DNA of 39,481 nt from JAFGDH01 sp964447525 (GCA_964447525.1 CAYUSU010000006.1:1-39481), one strand, 5' to 3'; shown: positions 1-6,655, counted from the first letter of the stretch. The notes: generated from the letters alone by a model not told the origin. Numbers and translations are program-made.

Positions 1-1535
1 CGGTAGTCCCCTATCCCCTCATCAACCGTGCCATCAACGGCAAGGCTGACCACTTCCACGGGACCCGTCTGCCCTGCCCTGTAAACCCTTGCCACGAGTT
101 GCTTTCTTTTGCCAGGGCTGTATGGTTCGTCCAGAATGACAATGTTGGAACCCGCGGTAAGGCTTATGCCTTCCTCTGCGACGTCGGTCGCTATGAGAAC
201 CCTTTTGGAGGGATCTTTCTGGAAGGCCTTTATTATCTCGTCCCTTCTTTTCCGCGAGGTTATTCCCCCGTCAATCCTCAGGGCTCCGTAATCCCTGTAT
301 CTCCTTTCAAGCCTGTCAACCACGCCTTCTTTCAGGAACGGGCTGTAAACCAGGACCTTCTCCCCCCTTTTGATCATCCTGTCTAATTCTCCGTCCAAAG
401 CCTGGAATTTGGGAGAATCGGTAGTCCTCGCGAGATCTGCAATATCTCCTAAGTATTTATCATCTATGAGATATGGGGCGGTAAGTGCTTTCCTCAGAAG
501 GGTGAGTTTCTGTGTTCCTTCGATATCATCGTTCCTCAGTATCTCATCGTAGATCATCCTCTGTTCCTTGGATAATTCTATTTTCCCGTTTAGCTGTTTC
601 GGGTCCCTCGTGTCCGGGGAATACGTGATTTCTGGAAGATCATAGATATCGGTTATTTTCCGCATGAGCCTCCTGGTTTCTAGGATGGCTCTCAGCACGC
701 TCGGTTTCTTGTAATGAGACATTCTAACGCGCTGTGCTGAGGTCGTTTTCCTTCCCGTCTCTGGATGGATAATCTCCTTGTAAGTGTCCTTTTCAAGAAG
801 CGCAATAAGCTGATAGATGTCCTTCAGGTTGTCCGGCAGCGGGGTTCCCGAGAGCATGCAAAGGTATTCGGCATCGTCAGCAATCTTCTTTATCTGCTCT
901 GAACGGATGGCGTTCGGGTTCTTTACGTTGTGGACTTCGTCAAGGATAACGTATTTGAAACCTGCTTCAGAAAGATTTTTTGTGACGAAATCCTTGTTTT
1001 TTGAACTCGCGAAAGCACTATACGTGATCAGGCAGAAATCGGCTTCCTCTAATTTAGAAGGCTTGTTTTTATCAGGTTTTTTCTTCAGTTCGGAAAATGA
1101 TTTTTCATCATATTTCGTTATCGATAATACGTTCTGCTCCCTTTCCGTGTAATCGCGTATTTTCTTTTTCCAGCTTGACATTACCTGGCTTGTCGGTACA
1201 ACGACCAGCGTTTTCGCTTTACCTCCTTCCCTGTTCTCTATCTCAAGCTTTCCCGCGATACCCTGAGCGGTTTTTCCCACTCCCATTTCATCCGCTATCA
1301 ATATCCTTTTCCTGTTCATGAGGAACTGGACCCCTTCCACCTGATAGAACCCGGGGAAATCCACCATTTCCTCCCCGCTATAGCCGTTATTCGCCTCGAG
1401 GAAAGGAGTCGGTATGTTATCAGCAAGGCCGGCTATCCCATCTTCGTACATCTGATACAATTCCACCGTGTCTCTTTGCATCTTCTCCAGTACGTTCCTG
1501 ACGGCTTCTTTCTCGGCTTCGTCCCCCTCGCCCAT
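1..1535 (-). CDS. SNF2/SWI2-family helicase (C-terminal end outside window)
   Basis: Superfamily 2 DNA-dependent ATPase of the SNF2/RapA type, reading off the left edge, so the last residues are missing. From the start ATG at 1535 I read about 511 residues. Visible motifs: motif I ADEMGVGKTAQG near residue 80, motif II DEVHN, motif III LSGTPLP, and in the second RecA lobe ATDVAEEGISL followed by QLVARVYRAGQTGPVEV (motifs V and VI). These are the hallmarks of a translocase that moves on double-stranded DNA without classic strand separation. The start follows AGGTGAG with a TATA-like element further upstream. The precise role (repair, chromatin or transcription recycling) cannot be told from the sequence. 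No extra nuclease or zinc domain is seen in the part present. Confidence 0.9.
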   Translation of the reverse strand, partial: MGEGDEAEKEAVRNVLEKMQRDTVELYQMYEDGIAGLADNIPTPFLEANNGYSGEEMVDFPGFYQVEGVQFLMNRKRILIADEMGVGKTAQGIAGKLEIENREGGKAKTLVVVPTSQVMSSWKKKIRDYTEREQNVLSITKYDEKSFSELKKKPDKNKPSKLEEADFCLITYSAFASSKNKDFVTKNLSEAGFKYVILDEVHNVKNPNAIRSEQIKKIADDAEYLCMLSGTPLPDNLKDIYQLIALLEKDTYKEIIHPETGRKTTSAQRVRMSHYKKPSVLRAILETRRLMRKITDIYDLPEITYSPDTRDPKQLNGKIELSKEQRMIYDEILRNDDIEGTQKLTLLRKALTAPYLIDDKYLGDIADLARTTDSPKFQALDGELDRMIKRGEKVLVYSPFLKEGVVDRLERRYRDYGALRIDGGITSRKRRDEIIKAFQKDPSKRVLIATDVAEEGISLTAGSNIVILDEPYSPGKRKQLVARVYRAGQTGPVEVVSLAVDGTVDEGIGDY

Positions 1536-1538
1536 GTA

Positions 1539-1583
1539 CTCACCTAACAATAACTACTAATAAATAGTTAATTTATATATAAA
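1539..1583 (-). promoter_or_regulatory. Promoter and ribosome binding site of the SNF2 helicase gene
   Basis: Read on the minus strand, TTTATATATAAA (1583-1572) is a strong TATA box. AGGTGAG (1545-1539) lies just before the ATG at 1535. The spacing predicts a short leader of about a dozen bases. Confidence 0.55.
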
Positions 1584-1630
1584 AACCTTATTCCGAAACT
1601 AAATAAAGCTTTCCAGTCTTCTTATCGCTC

Positions 1631-3301
1631 CTAATCTTTCCTTCGACCCGAGCTTCGCGTTCTTAGTCCCTTCCTGTGTCCAATTTCAACGCCAGCCATT
1701 TCATGCACTTCTCTGATATTTGAGAAATAGTTTGATATGTCTACATGAAAATTATTCAAAATATCTCTATAAATGGTTTTTTGACCTTTGTTATAACGTT
1801 TTTTAATGAATTTTACGATTTCCATTCTGATTTTATCTTTTTCATCTTCTGTTTTTCTGGCAAATTTTCTTTTGTATTTGATTCCGGATAATTCGTATAT
1901 CTCTCTTATGCCCCCCGGAAAAAACAATTTCGGTAAACATTTAAACCTTTTCTGTATTTCCTTGTATCTGGGATAATGACCATTTTCAGCTTGTTTTTGA
2001 ACAAATTTTAATATCATTTTCTTGAGAATTTCTTTGTCTATTCTCCCTCCCATTCTTGCATTTGGCAAATAATATGGATCTATCCCGATTTCTTCGTATA
2101 TTTCCTTCATGCTTGAAAAGTATGTGTCATGTTTTATTTTGAATTTTCTTAAGATTTCTCTTTTTGTTACGTATTTCCCCTTTTTCATTTCATTTTTGAC
2201 ATAGTTTAGAACAATTTTTCTTATCTTTTCCACCGTTTTGTTTTTGTCAATCGAAACATGGGAATTTCTAATCCAATGTAAATCATTAAGTTCCTTTTTT
2301 AATTTGTATCTGGTTAGTAAGTTTTCGATGTCTTTTGCAAATAATATTCTGATATTGGATGGTTTTTTCTTCAGTGACGTTCTGTTGGTGCTGGTCACCA
2401 AAAATCCGTATGGGCTGTTCATTTTTTTCATGTAAGCTTTTATTTGGTAAATTTCGTTTCTAAAATAATAATGATATTTTTCGTTCCCGTCATTCCCGAT
2501 TTTTCCGAATTTCTGATATGCCTTTATTTCTACTGGTATTAGTGTGCAATTGGAATCTTTAAGGATAATGTCCGCCCCACCTCTCGTCTCGGGTCCGATT
2601 GATATTTTTTCAATTTTATAGCCCAATTTGGTAAATAATTTTTTACATATTTTTGTTAATAATTCTTCTTTTTTGTATTTTAGGAAAGGATTTGATTCCC
2701 TTTTGTACTCGATTCCAGCGATTTGGTATAATTCTTTTATGCTTGAAAATATGGTCTTCAAGTTGGTATTGAATCTTTCATCAATTTCTGTGTATGTGGG
2801 ATAATAATCCTTCTTGGTTTGCATTCTTACATAATTTATGATGTCATTTTTCAATTTTTCCCTGTTGCGCAATCTTCCATACGGAATAACTTCAGCCAAT
2901 TTGTATAATTCTTTTATTCCTTCTGGATAATATGTTAAAAATGATATATTGAATTTCCTCTGAATATCATCTATTGTAGGGGGTTTGCCTTTCTTTGCCT
3001 GTTGTCTGAAATAACTCAAGATCCTATTTCTGCCTTCTCCTATTGTATTGAAAGGAATTAGTTTTTTTCTGATGCCTGCTGCAACAGATTTTTTCTTATT
3101 TTCTTCCGGGGTAAAATCAAAACAGCAACTATCGTATACTTCTTTTATACTATTCGGAAAATAGGTGGACAGAGAAATTCTAAACCTCTCATTAATCGTT
3201 CTTATCGAAGGCACAATTCCTGAATTATTATATTCATTTTTAACAAAATCTATCACACTTTTTCTTATTTTTATAAATTCTGTGGAAAAGTTGGAACTCA
3301 T
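1631..3301 (-). CDS. PD-(D/E)XK nuclease flanked by six homing-endonuclease-associated repeats
   Basis: A 556-residue protein starting at the ATG at 3301. An earlier in-frame ATG at 3373 would overlap the DUF763 gene and lacks a promoter, so I reject it. It has a striking symmetric layout: three repeats of about 50 residues (about 11-60, 91-138, 148-196), a central nuclease domain (about 205-345), and three more repeats (356-407, 424-474, 489-538). Each repeat looks like a helical unit with the pattern basic helix, (P)T-x-x-x-I-x-x-x-F, (Y/F)F-x-x-(I/M)(K/R)E-(I/L/V)(Y/H)-x-x-A/S-G-I. This resembles the Pfam 'homing endonuclease associated repeat' (HNH_repeat). The nuclease has GGADIIL (Asp244) and PVEIKAY (Glu258, Lys260), the D-ExK signature of the restriction-endonuclease fold. 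The gene is visibly AT-rich compared with its neighbours, which suggests transfer. Likely a free-standing homing or selfish DNA endonuclease; the target is unknown. Confidence 0.75.
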   Translation of the reverse strand: MSSNFSTEFIKIRKSVIDFVKNEYNNSGIVPSIRTINERFRISLSTYFPNSIKEVYDSCCFDFTPEENKKKSVAAGIRKKLIPFNTIGEGRNRILSYFRQQAKKGKPPTIDDIQRKFNISFLTYYPEGIKELYKLAEVIPYGRLRNREKLKNDIINYVRMQTKKDYYPTYTEIDERFNTNLKTIFSSIKELYQIAGIEYKRESNPFLKYKKEELLTKICKKLFTKLGYKIEKISIGPETRGGADIILKDSNCTLIPVEIKAYQKFGKIGNDGNEKYHYYFRNEIYQIKAYMKKMNSPYGFLVTSTNRTSLKKKPSNIRILFAKDIENLLTRYKLKKELNDLHWIRNSHVSIDKNKTVEKIRKIVLNYVKNEMKKGKYVTKREILRKFKIKHDTYFSSMKEIYEEIGIDPYYLPNARMGGRIDKEILKKMILKFVQKQAENGHYPRYKEIQKRFKCLPKLFFPGGIREIYELSGIKYKRKFARKTEDEKDKIRMEIVKFIKKRYNKGQKTIYRDILNNFHVDISNYFSNIREVHEMAGVEIGHRKGLRTRSSGRRKD

Positions 3302-3322
3302 ATTATATATAATAAATATATA

Positions 3323-3331
3323 GAATATAAA
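3323..3331 (-). promoter_or_regulatory. TATA box of the repeat-nuclease gene
   Basis: On the minus strand TTTATATTC lies 22-30 bases before the ATG at 3301. That places transcription start at or very near the start codon, so the mRNA is probably leaderless. It sits directly after the stop codon of the upstream DUF763 gene. Confidence 0.45.
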
Positions 3332-3332
3332 T

Positions 3333-4382
3333 CTATTTGATGGCATTGAAGTATTGTAATCTTTTGATGGCACTGGTTTGTTCTTTTTTGCCTAATTTTG
3401 CCTGTTTTATCGCATCTTCTAGAATTTCTATTGTTTTAGAATAAACAGGCAAGTCCACTGGTCTTGGTGTTCCGTCTTTTCCTCCATGTGCGAAAGAGAA
3501 CTGTACCGGATCCTTCCAGCTGGGTTCCTTTCCGTATATCAGCTTGCTGGTCAGGGCGAGGGCGCGGATGGTCTTCGGACCGATTCCCCTGAAAGAAAGA
3601 AGTTCCTCATAATCCCTGGGCTGGAATTCATGCAGGTCCATAAGTTTCGAAAAAACGCGGTTGTCGATCCAGTGATATTTGCTCATTGTCAGATATTTCC
3701 TGATCTCACCGAGTCCGTCGTTGACCAGATCAACCGAACAATTCCTCGCTTCTCTGCTTTCCTTCGCTACCATGTTCAGCGCCTTTCCCGTGTGATCACA
3801 ACATATCGCTTCGTGCGGTTCATCGACGAATGAAGAAACGTTTTCGGAAAGCCAGTGATACCTGCGGGCGTAACGCTTCTCGTTGTTCATCCCCTGCTGG
3901 ACTACGCACCAGTTTCCCTTTTCAGTGATCAGGAAATTGTGATGGTATAACTGGTATCCGTCCTGTAAAGCTGACGTATCTACCTTCGCGACCATCCTGC
4001 TGGTATACTTGAGATGATCTGTTTCGTTATCGCTCAATGGGAATATCTGGCTTAAGCTCTCTATTTCGAATGGTGTCTTTCTGGATGTTCCTCCCTTGCC
4101 CCCGAGGACCGCGATACCGTGCTTCTCCGGATCAATCGCTTCCTTCAGTGCTCCCATGGTCGTTGTGGTCACACCTGATGAATGCCAGTCAAATCCCAGC
4201 GTACAACCCAGTGCCTGAAAGAAGTAAGGATTGGAAATTCTCTTCAGAAATTCATCACTTCCGTACTCGTATATTATCACCTCGGTTATGAGACCGGCGA
4301 GTTTCTTCATCCGTTTGAACAGCCATGGCGGACATCTTCCCGGATGGAGCGGAAGATCAGTCACCCCGATACGCCCTTTCAT
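3333..4382 (-). CDS. DUF763 protein
   Basis: A 349-residue protein starting MKGRIGVTDLPLHPGRCPPW at the ATG at 4382. An in-frame ATG 18 codons upstream (4436) overlaps the divergent promoter region and does not match the family start. The N-terminal stretch, the FDWHSSGVTTT segment, and the histidine- and aromatic-rich middle (YHHNFLI, QQGMNNEKRYARRYHW) are typical of DUF763 proteins found in archaea and some bacteria. Near the C-terminus FRGIGPKTIRALAL is a helix-hairpin-helix, so nucleic-acid contact is likely. Function of the family is not established. A TATA-like TATAAAAAT (minus strand, about 4412-4404) sits at the right distance for a short leader. The downstream nuclease gene begins about 30 bases after the stop. 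Confidence 0.85.
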   Translation of the reverse strand: MKGRIGVTDLPLHPGRCPPWLFKRMKKLAGLITEVIIYEYGSDEFLKRISNPYFFQALGCTLGFDWHSSGVTTTTMGALKEAIDPEKHGIAVLGGKGGTSRKTPFEIESLSQIFPLSDNETDHLKYTSRMVAKVDTSALQDGYQLYHHNFLITEKGNWCVVQQGMNNEKRYARRYHWLSENVSSFVDEPHEAICCDHTGKALNMVAKESREARNCSVDLVNDGLGEIRKYLTMSKYHWIDNRVFSKLMDLHEFQPRDYEELLSFRGIGPKTIRALALTSKLIYGKEPSWKDPVQFSFAHGGKDGTPRPVDLPVYSKTIEILEDAIKQAKLGKKEQTSAIKRLQYFNAIK

Positions 4383-4400
4383 AATTAATTTTCTGATTAA

Positions 4401-4440
4401 GGAATTTTTATAGGGTGATCTCCAAATATTATACAAGGTG
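4401..4440. promoter_or_regulatory. Divergent promoters between the DUF763 gene and a small membrane protein gene
   Basis: TATAAAAATTCC read on the minus strand (4412-4401) serves the DUF763 gene. On the plus strand AATATTATAC (4425-4434) followed by AAGGTG (4435-4440) serves the gene starting at 4448. The two transcripts diverge from about 65 bases. Confidence 0.4.
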
Positions 4441-4447
4441 TTTTAAA

Positions 4448-4858
4448 ATGGCAGATGAAATTTCGCAGCCAGCACAACCATCCGCAAAACCATCAGCTAC
4501 AGTGGGGTCTTCAAGGCCCATGGGAGTGACAATAATCTGCATCCTCGTCCTGTTAGGAGCGATTTTCTCGATTATCGGGGGTGCAACATCAGTGATGTTA
4601 TCCGGTATGATGGCCGTTTTGATGCCCGGTCTCGGGGTCTTGACGGTGGGTATCGGAGCAGTAACAATCATCATAGGAATCATATACCTGTTGTGTTTCT
4701 GGTGGCTCTGGAAGATGTTGAAAAAAGGATACAAATTTACAATGATAATCTCAGTGATCAGCCTGATCCTCAGTGTCATAGGAATGAACATCATCGGAGT
4801 TGTGCTGTCGATAATAATACTGGCATATCTTTACATGAAGAGGGCTCTTTTCGTTTAG
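4448..4858 (+). CDS. Small membrane protein with four predicted TM helices
   Basis: 136 residues starting MADEISQPAQPS. The short N-terminal tail is rich in Pro, Ser and Ala and probably disordered. It is followed by four hydrophobic segments: TIICILVLLGAIFSIIGG, a Gly/Met-rich pair around VLTVGIGAVTIIIGIIYLL, and a last segment VISLILSVIGMNIIGVVL. The loop FWWLWKMLKKGYKF is basic and aromatic, typical of the cytoplasmic face. The pattern is that of archaeal small multipass proteins of unknown function; I do not recognise a named family. A later ATG than the first in frame (4415) is preferred because of the GGTG ribosome site at 4437-4440. Confidence 0.65.
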   Translation: MADEISQPAQPSAKPSATVGSSRPMGVTIICILVLLGAIFSIIGGATSVMLSGMMAVLMPGLGVLTVGIGAVTIIIGIIYLLCFWWLWKMLKKGYKFTMIISVISLILSVIGMNIIGVVLSIIILAYLYMKRALFV

Positions 4859-4908
4859 GTGCCCTGTTCCTTTATTTTTTAAGATTTTCTTATGTTAATC
4901 TCTATATT

Positions 4909-4922
4909 GAAAAAGAAAAAAG
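4909..4922 (-). terminator. Oligo-T terminator of tRNA-Met
   Basis: Directly after the tRNA discriminator base the minus strand reads CTTTTTTCTTTTTC, a pyrimidine tract with two T runs. Such T tracts terminate archaeal tRNA transcripts. This supports the 3' end assigned to the tRNA. Confidence 0.6.
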
Positions 4923-4937
4923 ATGCCGGGGGCGGGA

Positions 4938-4968
4938 ATTTCAGCCAGAAGCTTTCGCTTCAAACGCT
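4938..4968 (-). other. tRNA-Met intron 3 (31 nt, position 59/60 in the T loop)
   Basis: Central BHB helix: exon TTCA (positions 54-57) pairs with intron TGAA. The bulges are AA|A and AT|T. The outer helix is the T stem GCGGG:CCCGC. The intron interior folds as a GAAGC-GAAA-GCTTC hairpin with a GNRA tetraloop. Excision restores the T loop TTCAAAT. Confidence 0.8.
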
Positions 4969-4990
4969 TTTGAACCCGCGACTTCCACGT

Positions 4991-5047
4991 ATCTCAAGTT
5001 CCTATCATAGAAAACCTAAGTTTTCTCAACTCTCACAAAGACACGCT
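4991..5047 (-). other. tRNA-Met intron 2 (57 nt, canonical position 37/38)
   Basis: Central BHB helix: exon CTCA (32-35) pairs with TGAG near the intron 3' end. The bulges are TA|A and AT|A. The outer helix is the anticodon stem CCACG:CGTGG, which exists only after intron 1 is gone. Inside is a perfect hairpin AGAAAAC-TTAG-GTTTTCT. The stop codon of the upstream endonuclease frame (TAG, 5016-5018) lies in this intron. Confidence 0.8.
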
Positions 5048-5732
5048 TATGAGCATCGCCTGAATTATGTGGCGCTCTAACCACTGAGCTACCTCGGCTT
5101 TTAATGTATTTTTTAAATTTTTCTTCATGTTTAGGGTTTATAAAACCAATAAGATCTCGAAACTTTATTAAATTATCGAGGCCGTTGAATTGCATTCTGT
5201 ACATAATTCTTTCTTCTCCAGAATCATATTTTCTGTCCATTCGATACACGTATCCTTTCATTCCACCATTTACTAAGAAGTTTTTCGTTTGTTCGAGAAT
5301 ATCGAAAGATTTGCTTTGTATTTCGATCCTAGGGTAGATTATTCCATTGTTGTTTGTTAAAACTATGCAGCCATCAGTTGAAAAATAACCAGCAATTATG
5401 TGTTTGTGTAATTTTTCTGGGAATATTTTAGGAATCTTTAAACCCTCTTTTTTTCCAACAGGAAAACCTATATTTCTAATTAAATTGAAGAATTCTTTAT
5501 CGCTGAAATTAATTTCAATTTTTCCGTATTTCGCTCTTTTTAGATATTTGGTTTCCTTTTCCCTTATTTTTGTGATTAGGGGAATCACAACATCTTTGAT
5601 GAATGGTTCATCATCATGAATATTGCAGGTCACTGAAACATTATATCTTTTGGAAATACCAGAAATACAGCCATCTCCTGCCAGAATTCCAAATATTAAT
5701 GCTAATTCTTTATTTGGTTTTTTTAGCCCCAT
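5016..5732 (-). CDS. LAGLIDADG homing endonuclease running into tRNA-Met
   Basis: A 238-residue frame with the two LAGLIDADG helices of a monomeric enzyme: LIFGILAGDGC (residues 12-22) and IAGYFSTDGCI (113-123), each ending in the metal-binding Asp. A single-chain enzyme of this type cuts a long asymmetric DNA site. The recognisable domain ends near residue 211 (KKYIK). The last 27 codons are simply the translated 5' half of the tRNA-Met gene (SRGSSVVRAP...), ending in intron 2. The enzyme thus has no stop codon of its own before the tRNA, and RNase P cleavage of a shared transcript would leave a stop-less mRNA. The coding region is AT-rich. It is not inside an intron, which is unusual for this family in archaea. 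Start at the ATG at 5732. Confidence 0.85.
   Translation of the reverse strand: MGLKKPNKELALIFGILAGDGCISGISKRYNVSVTCNIHDDEPFIKDVVIPLITKIREKETKYLKRAKYGKIEINFSDKEFFNLIRNIGFPVGKKEGLKIPKIFPEKLHKHIIAGYFSTDGCIVLTNNNGIIYPRIEIQSKSFDILEQTKNFLVNGGMKGYVYRMDRKYDSGEERIMYRMQFNGLDNLIKFRDLIGFINPKHEEKFKKYIKSRGSSVVRAPHNSGDAHKRVFVRVEKT
5055..5068 (-). other. tRNA-Met intron 1 (14 nt, position 30/31 in the anticodon stem)
   Basis: Intron sequence ATAATTCAGGCGAT. Central helix: exon CGCC (25-28) pairs with intron GGCG. The bulges are AC|A and AT|G. The outer three pairs are exon GAG (22-24) with exon CTC (32-34). The intron tip is the loop TAATTCA. Without removing it, the anticodon stem cannot form and U33 is missing. 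Confidence 0.75.
5135..5147 (-). promoter_or_regulatory. Possible internal TATA box for tRNA-Met
   Basis: Minus strand GGTTTTATAAACC, inside the endonuclease coding region (codons F-I-N-P), 37-49 bases before tRNA position 1. It could start a tRNA transcript with a leader of about 20 bases, independent of the endonuclease mRNA. Confidence 0.35.
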
Positions 5733-5797
5733 ATTTTGATTTTTGATTCTTGTTTATATTATTTTCCATGCTTAAACAAAGCCCCACTACCGTAACC

Positions 5798-5863
5798 TTT
5801 ATAAACCCTAATGAATATATATTCAATAGAAATAATGAATAAATATTCGAAACAGTGAATTCA
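5798..5863 (+). promoter_or_regulatory. Promoter with tandem palindromic operators ahead of the metal cluster
   Basis: TATA box TTTATAAA (5798-5805) is followed by the perfect 14-bp palindrome TGAATATATATTCA (5812-5825). A second site TGAATAAATATTCG (5836-5849) shares the arms GAATA-NN-TATTC, and a shorter TGAATTCA lies at 5856-5863. Sites between the TATA box and the ribosome site suit a repressor. The obvious candidates are the DUF134 protein encoded in the cluster or another metal sensor. Confidence 0.5.
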
Positions 5864-5876
5864 GGAGGTGGATATT

Positions 5877-6092
5877 ATGCCACGAGGAGACGGAACGGGT
5901 CCCGCAGGAAAGGGACCTCAGACAGGAAGAAAGAAAGGATACTGTACTGGAGCAGATGATCCGGGATATTTGGTTCCCGGTCAGGGACTTGGCCTTGGTG
6001 GAGGAGGACGAAATGGAACCGGGGGAAGGTTCAGTGGAGGCCCAGAATCCAATATTCCAGAAAATAAAAATTTGAAAAAATATCCGCTATGA
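5877..6092 (+). CDS. DUF5320 glycine-rich protein
   Basis: 71 residues beginning MPRGDGTGPAGKGPQTGRKK, the signature start of DUF5320 proteins. These are small, Gly/Arg-rich and commonly encoded beside NifX-type and MinD-type proteins. There is one Cys (GYCTG) and a poly-Gly centre. The ATG at 5877 follows AGGAGGTG (5863-5870) and gives the conserved MP-(R/W)-GDG start; an in-frame GTG at 5868 lies inside the ribosome site and is rejected. Function unknown; probably a small partner of the metal-cofactor proteins downstream. It lacks the C-terminal coiled coil of the second copy. Confidence 0.8.
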   Translation: MPRGDGTGPAGKGPQTGRKKGYCTGADDPGYLVPGQGLGLGGGGRNGTGGRFSGGPESNIPENKNLKKYPL

Positions 6093-6125
6093 TCAAACCA
6101 TAGTTTAACGACATGATCAAATCAT

Positions 6126-6140
6126 TTAGGCGAAGCCTAA
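6126..6140 (+). terminator. Hairpin between the two DUF5320 genes
   Basis: Perfect stem TTAGGC-GAA-GCCTAA. There is no following T run, so it may be an RNA processing or operator element rather than a true terminator. Confidence 0.3.
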
Positions 6141-6151
6141 TCATAATAATG

Positions 6152-6173
6152 AATTGCATGACTGCTTGCAATT
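6152..6173 (+). promoter_or_regulatory. Inverted repeat ahead of the second DUF5320 gene
   Basis: AATTGCA and TGCAATT arms of 7 bp with an 8-bp spacer, about 40 bases before the ATG at 6213. It may be an operator. It differs from the GAATA/TATTC sites upstream of the first DUF5320 gene. Confidence 0.3.
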
Positions 6174-6212
6174 ATCGAATAAAGCAGTCCTTCAAAATAG
6201 GAGGTAGATATT

Positions 6213-6596
6213 ATGCCATGGGGAGACGGAAGCGGTCCCAACGGAATGGGATCAATGACAGGAAGAGGAGCAGGTTACTGTGCAGGTTACAATGGTCCAG
6301 GCTATGCAAATGCCGGTCCCGGAGGTTTTTTCGGACGCGGACGAGGATTCGGTCGTGGCTTTGGGCGAGGTCTTGGAAGGGGCTTCGGTTTCAGGAGATT
6401 CGCTCCGGTGAATGCGCCTGTCCAGCCGGCGCAATACGTGCCTGTCCAGAGTGTCCCGGTACAGAATACTCCGGTTCAGTCACAAGTCAAGTACACGAAG
6501 GAAGACGAACTTGCTGATCTGAAAGCTGAAAAAGAAATGATCGCAAGGGAACTTAAAGCAATAGATGACAGGCTAAAAGAACTGGAGAAGAAGTGA
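6213..6596 (+). CDS. DUF5320 protein with C-terminal coiled coil
   Basis: 127 residues in three parts. The first is the MPWGDGSGPNGMGSMTGRG start with GYCAGY. The second is a Gly/Arg/Phe stretch of repeated GRGFGRGF units (about 45-68). A Pro/Val/Gln linker with repeated PVQ leads to the third, a charged C-terminal helix from about 90 on (EDELADLKAEKEMIARELKAI), predicted coiled coil. This is the full DUF5320 architecture. The coiled coil suggests homo- or hetero-oligomers, perhaps with the shorter copy upstream. Ribosome site AGGAGGT at 6199-6205. The protein has no enzyme motifs. Confidence 0.85.
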   Translation: MPWGDGSGPNGMGSMTGRGAGYCAGYNGPGYANAGPGGFFGRGRGFGRGFGRGLGRGFGFRRFAPVNAPVQPAQYVPVQSVPVQNTPVQSQVKYTKEDELADLKAEKEMIARELKAIDDRLKELEKK

Positions 6597-6655
6597 GGAT
6601 TTCCGAATTGAAAACAAATAAACCCGGAAGACAAATATTAATGGCGGGATTTATG

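Larger units (their letters stand above)
4924..5098 (-). tRNA. Elongator tRNA-Met(CAU) interrupted by three introns
   Basis: Removing three segments leaves a perfect 73-nt tRNA: acceptor GCCGAGG/CCCCGGC, D arm GCTC-AGTGGTTA-GAGC, anticodon arm CCACG-CTCATAA-CGTGG, variable loop AAGTC, T arm GCGGG-TTCAAAT-CCCGC, discriminator A. The anticodon is CAT with U33 and A37. A G1-C72 acceptor rather than the archaeal initiator pair points to elongator tRNA-Met; the alternative tRNA-Ile2 (CAU) usually begins GGG. Exons are 5098-5069, 5054-5048, 4990-4969 and 4937-4924. All three junctions fit archaeal bulge-helix-bulge geometry. One acceptor pair is mismatched (A5 with C68). The 5' half overlaps the end of an endonuclease reading frame. 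CCA is not encoded. Confidence is high for the tRNA and good for the intron positions. Confidence 0.88.

Noticed and set aside
3302..3373. N-terminal extension of the repeat nuclease from the ATG at 3373
   Set aside because: It overlaps the DUF763 coding end, has no ribosome site, and a TATA box sits right before the ATG at 3301.
4924..5098. Reading the tRNA region as tRNA-Ser(UGA) from CTTGAGA near 4990-5000, or as an intronless tRNA with a TAATTCA loop
   Set aside because: Neither gives U33 with a paired anticodon stem, and there is no long variable arm for Ser. The three-intron Met model pairs every stem except one acceptor position.
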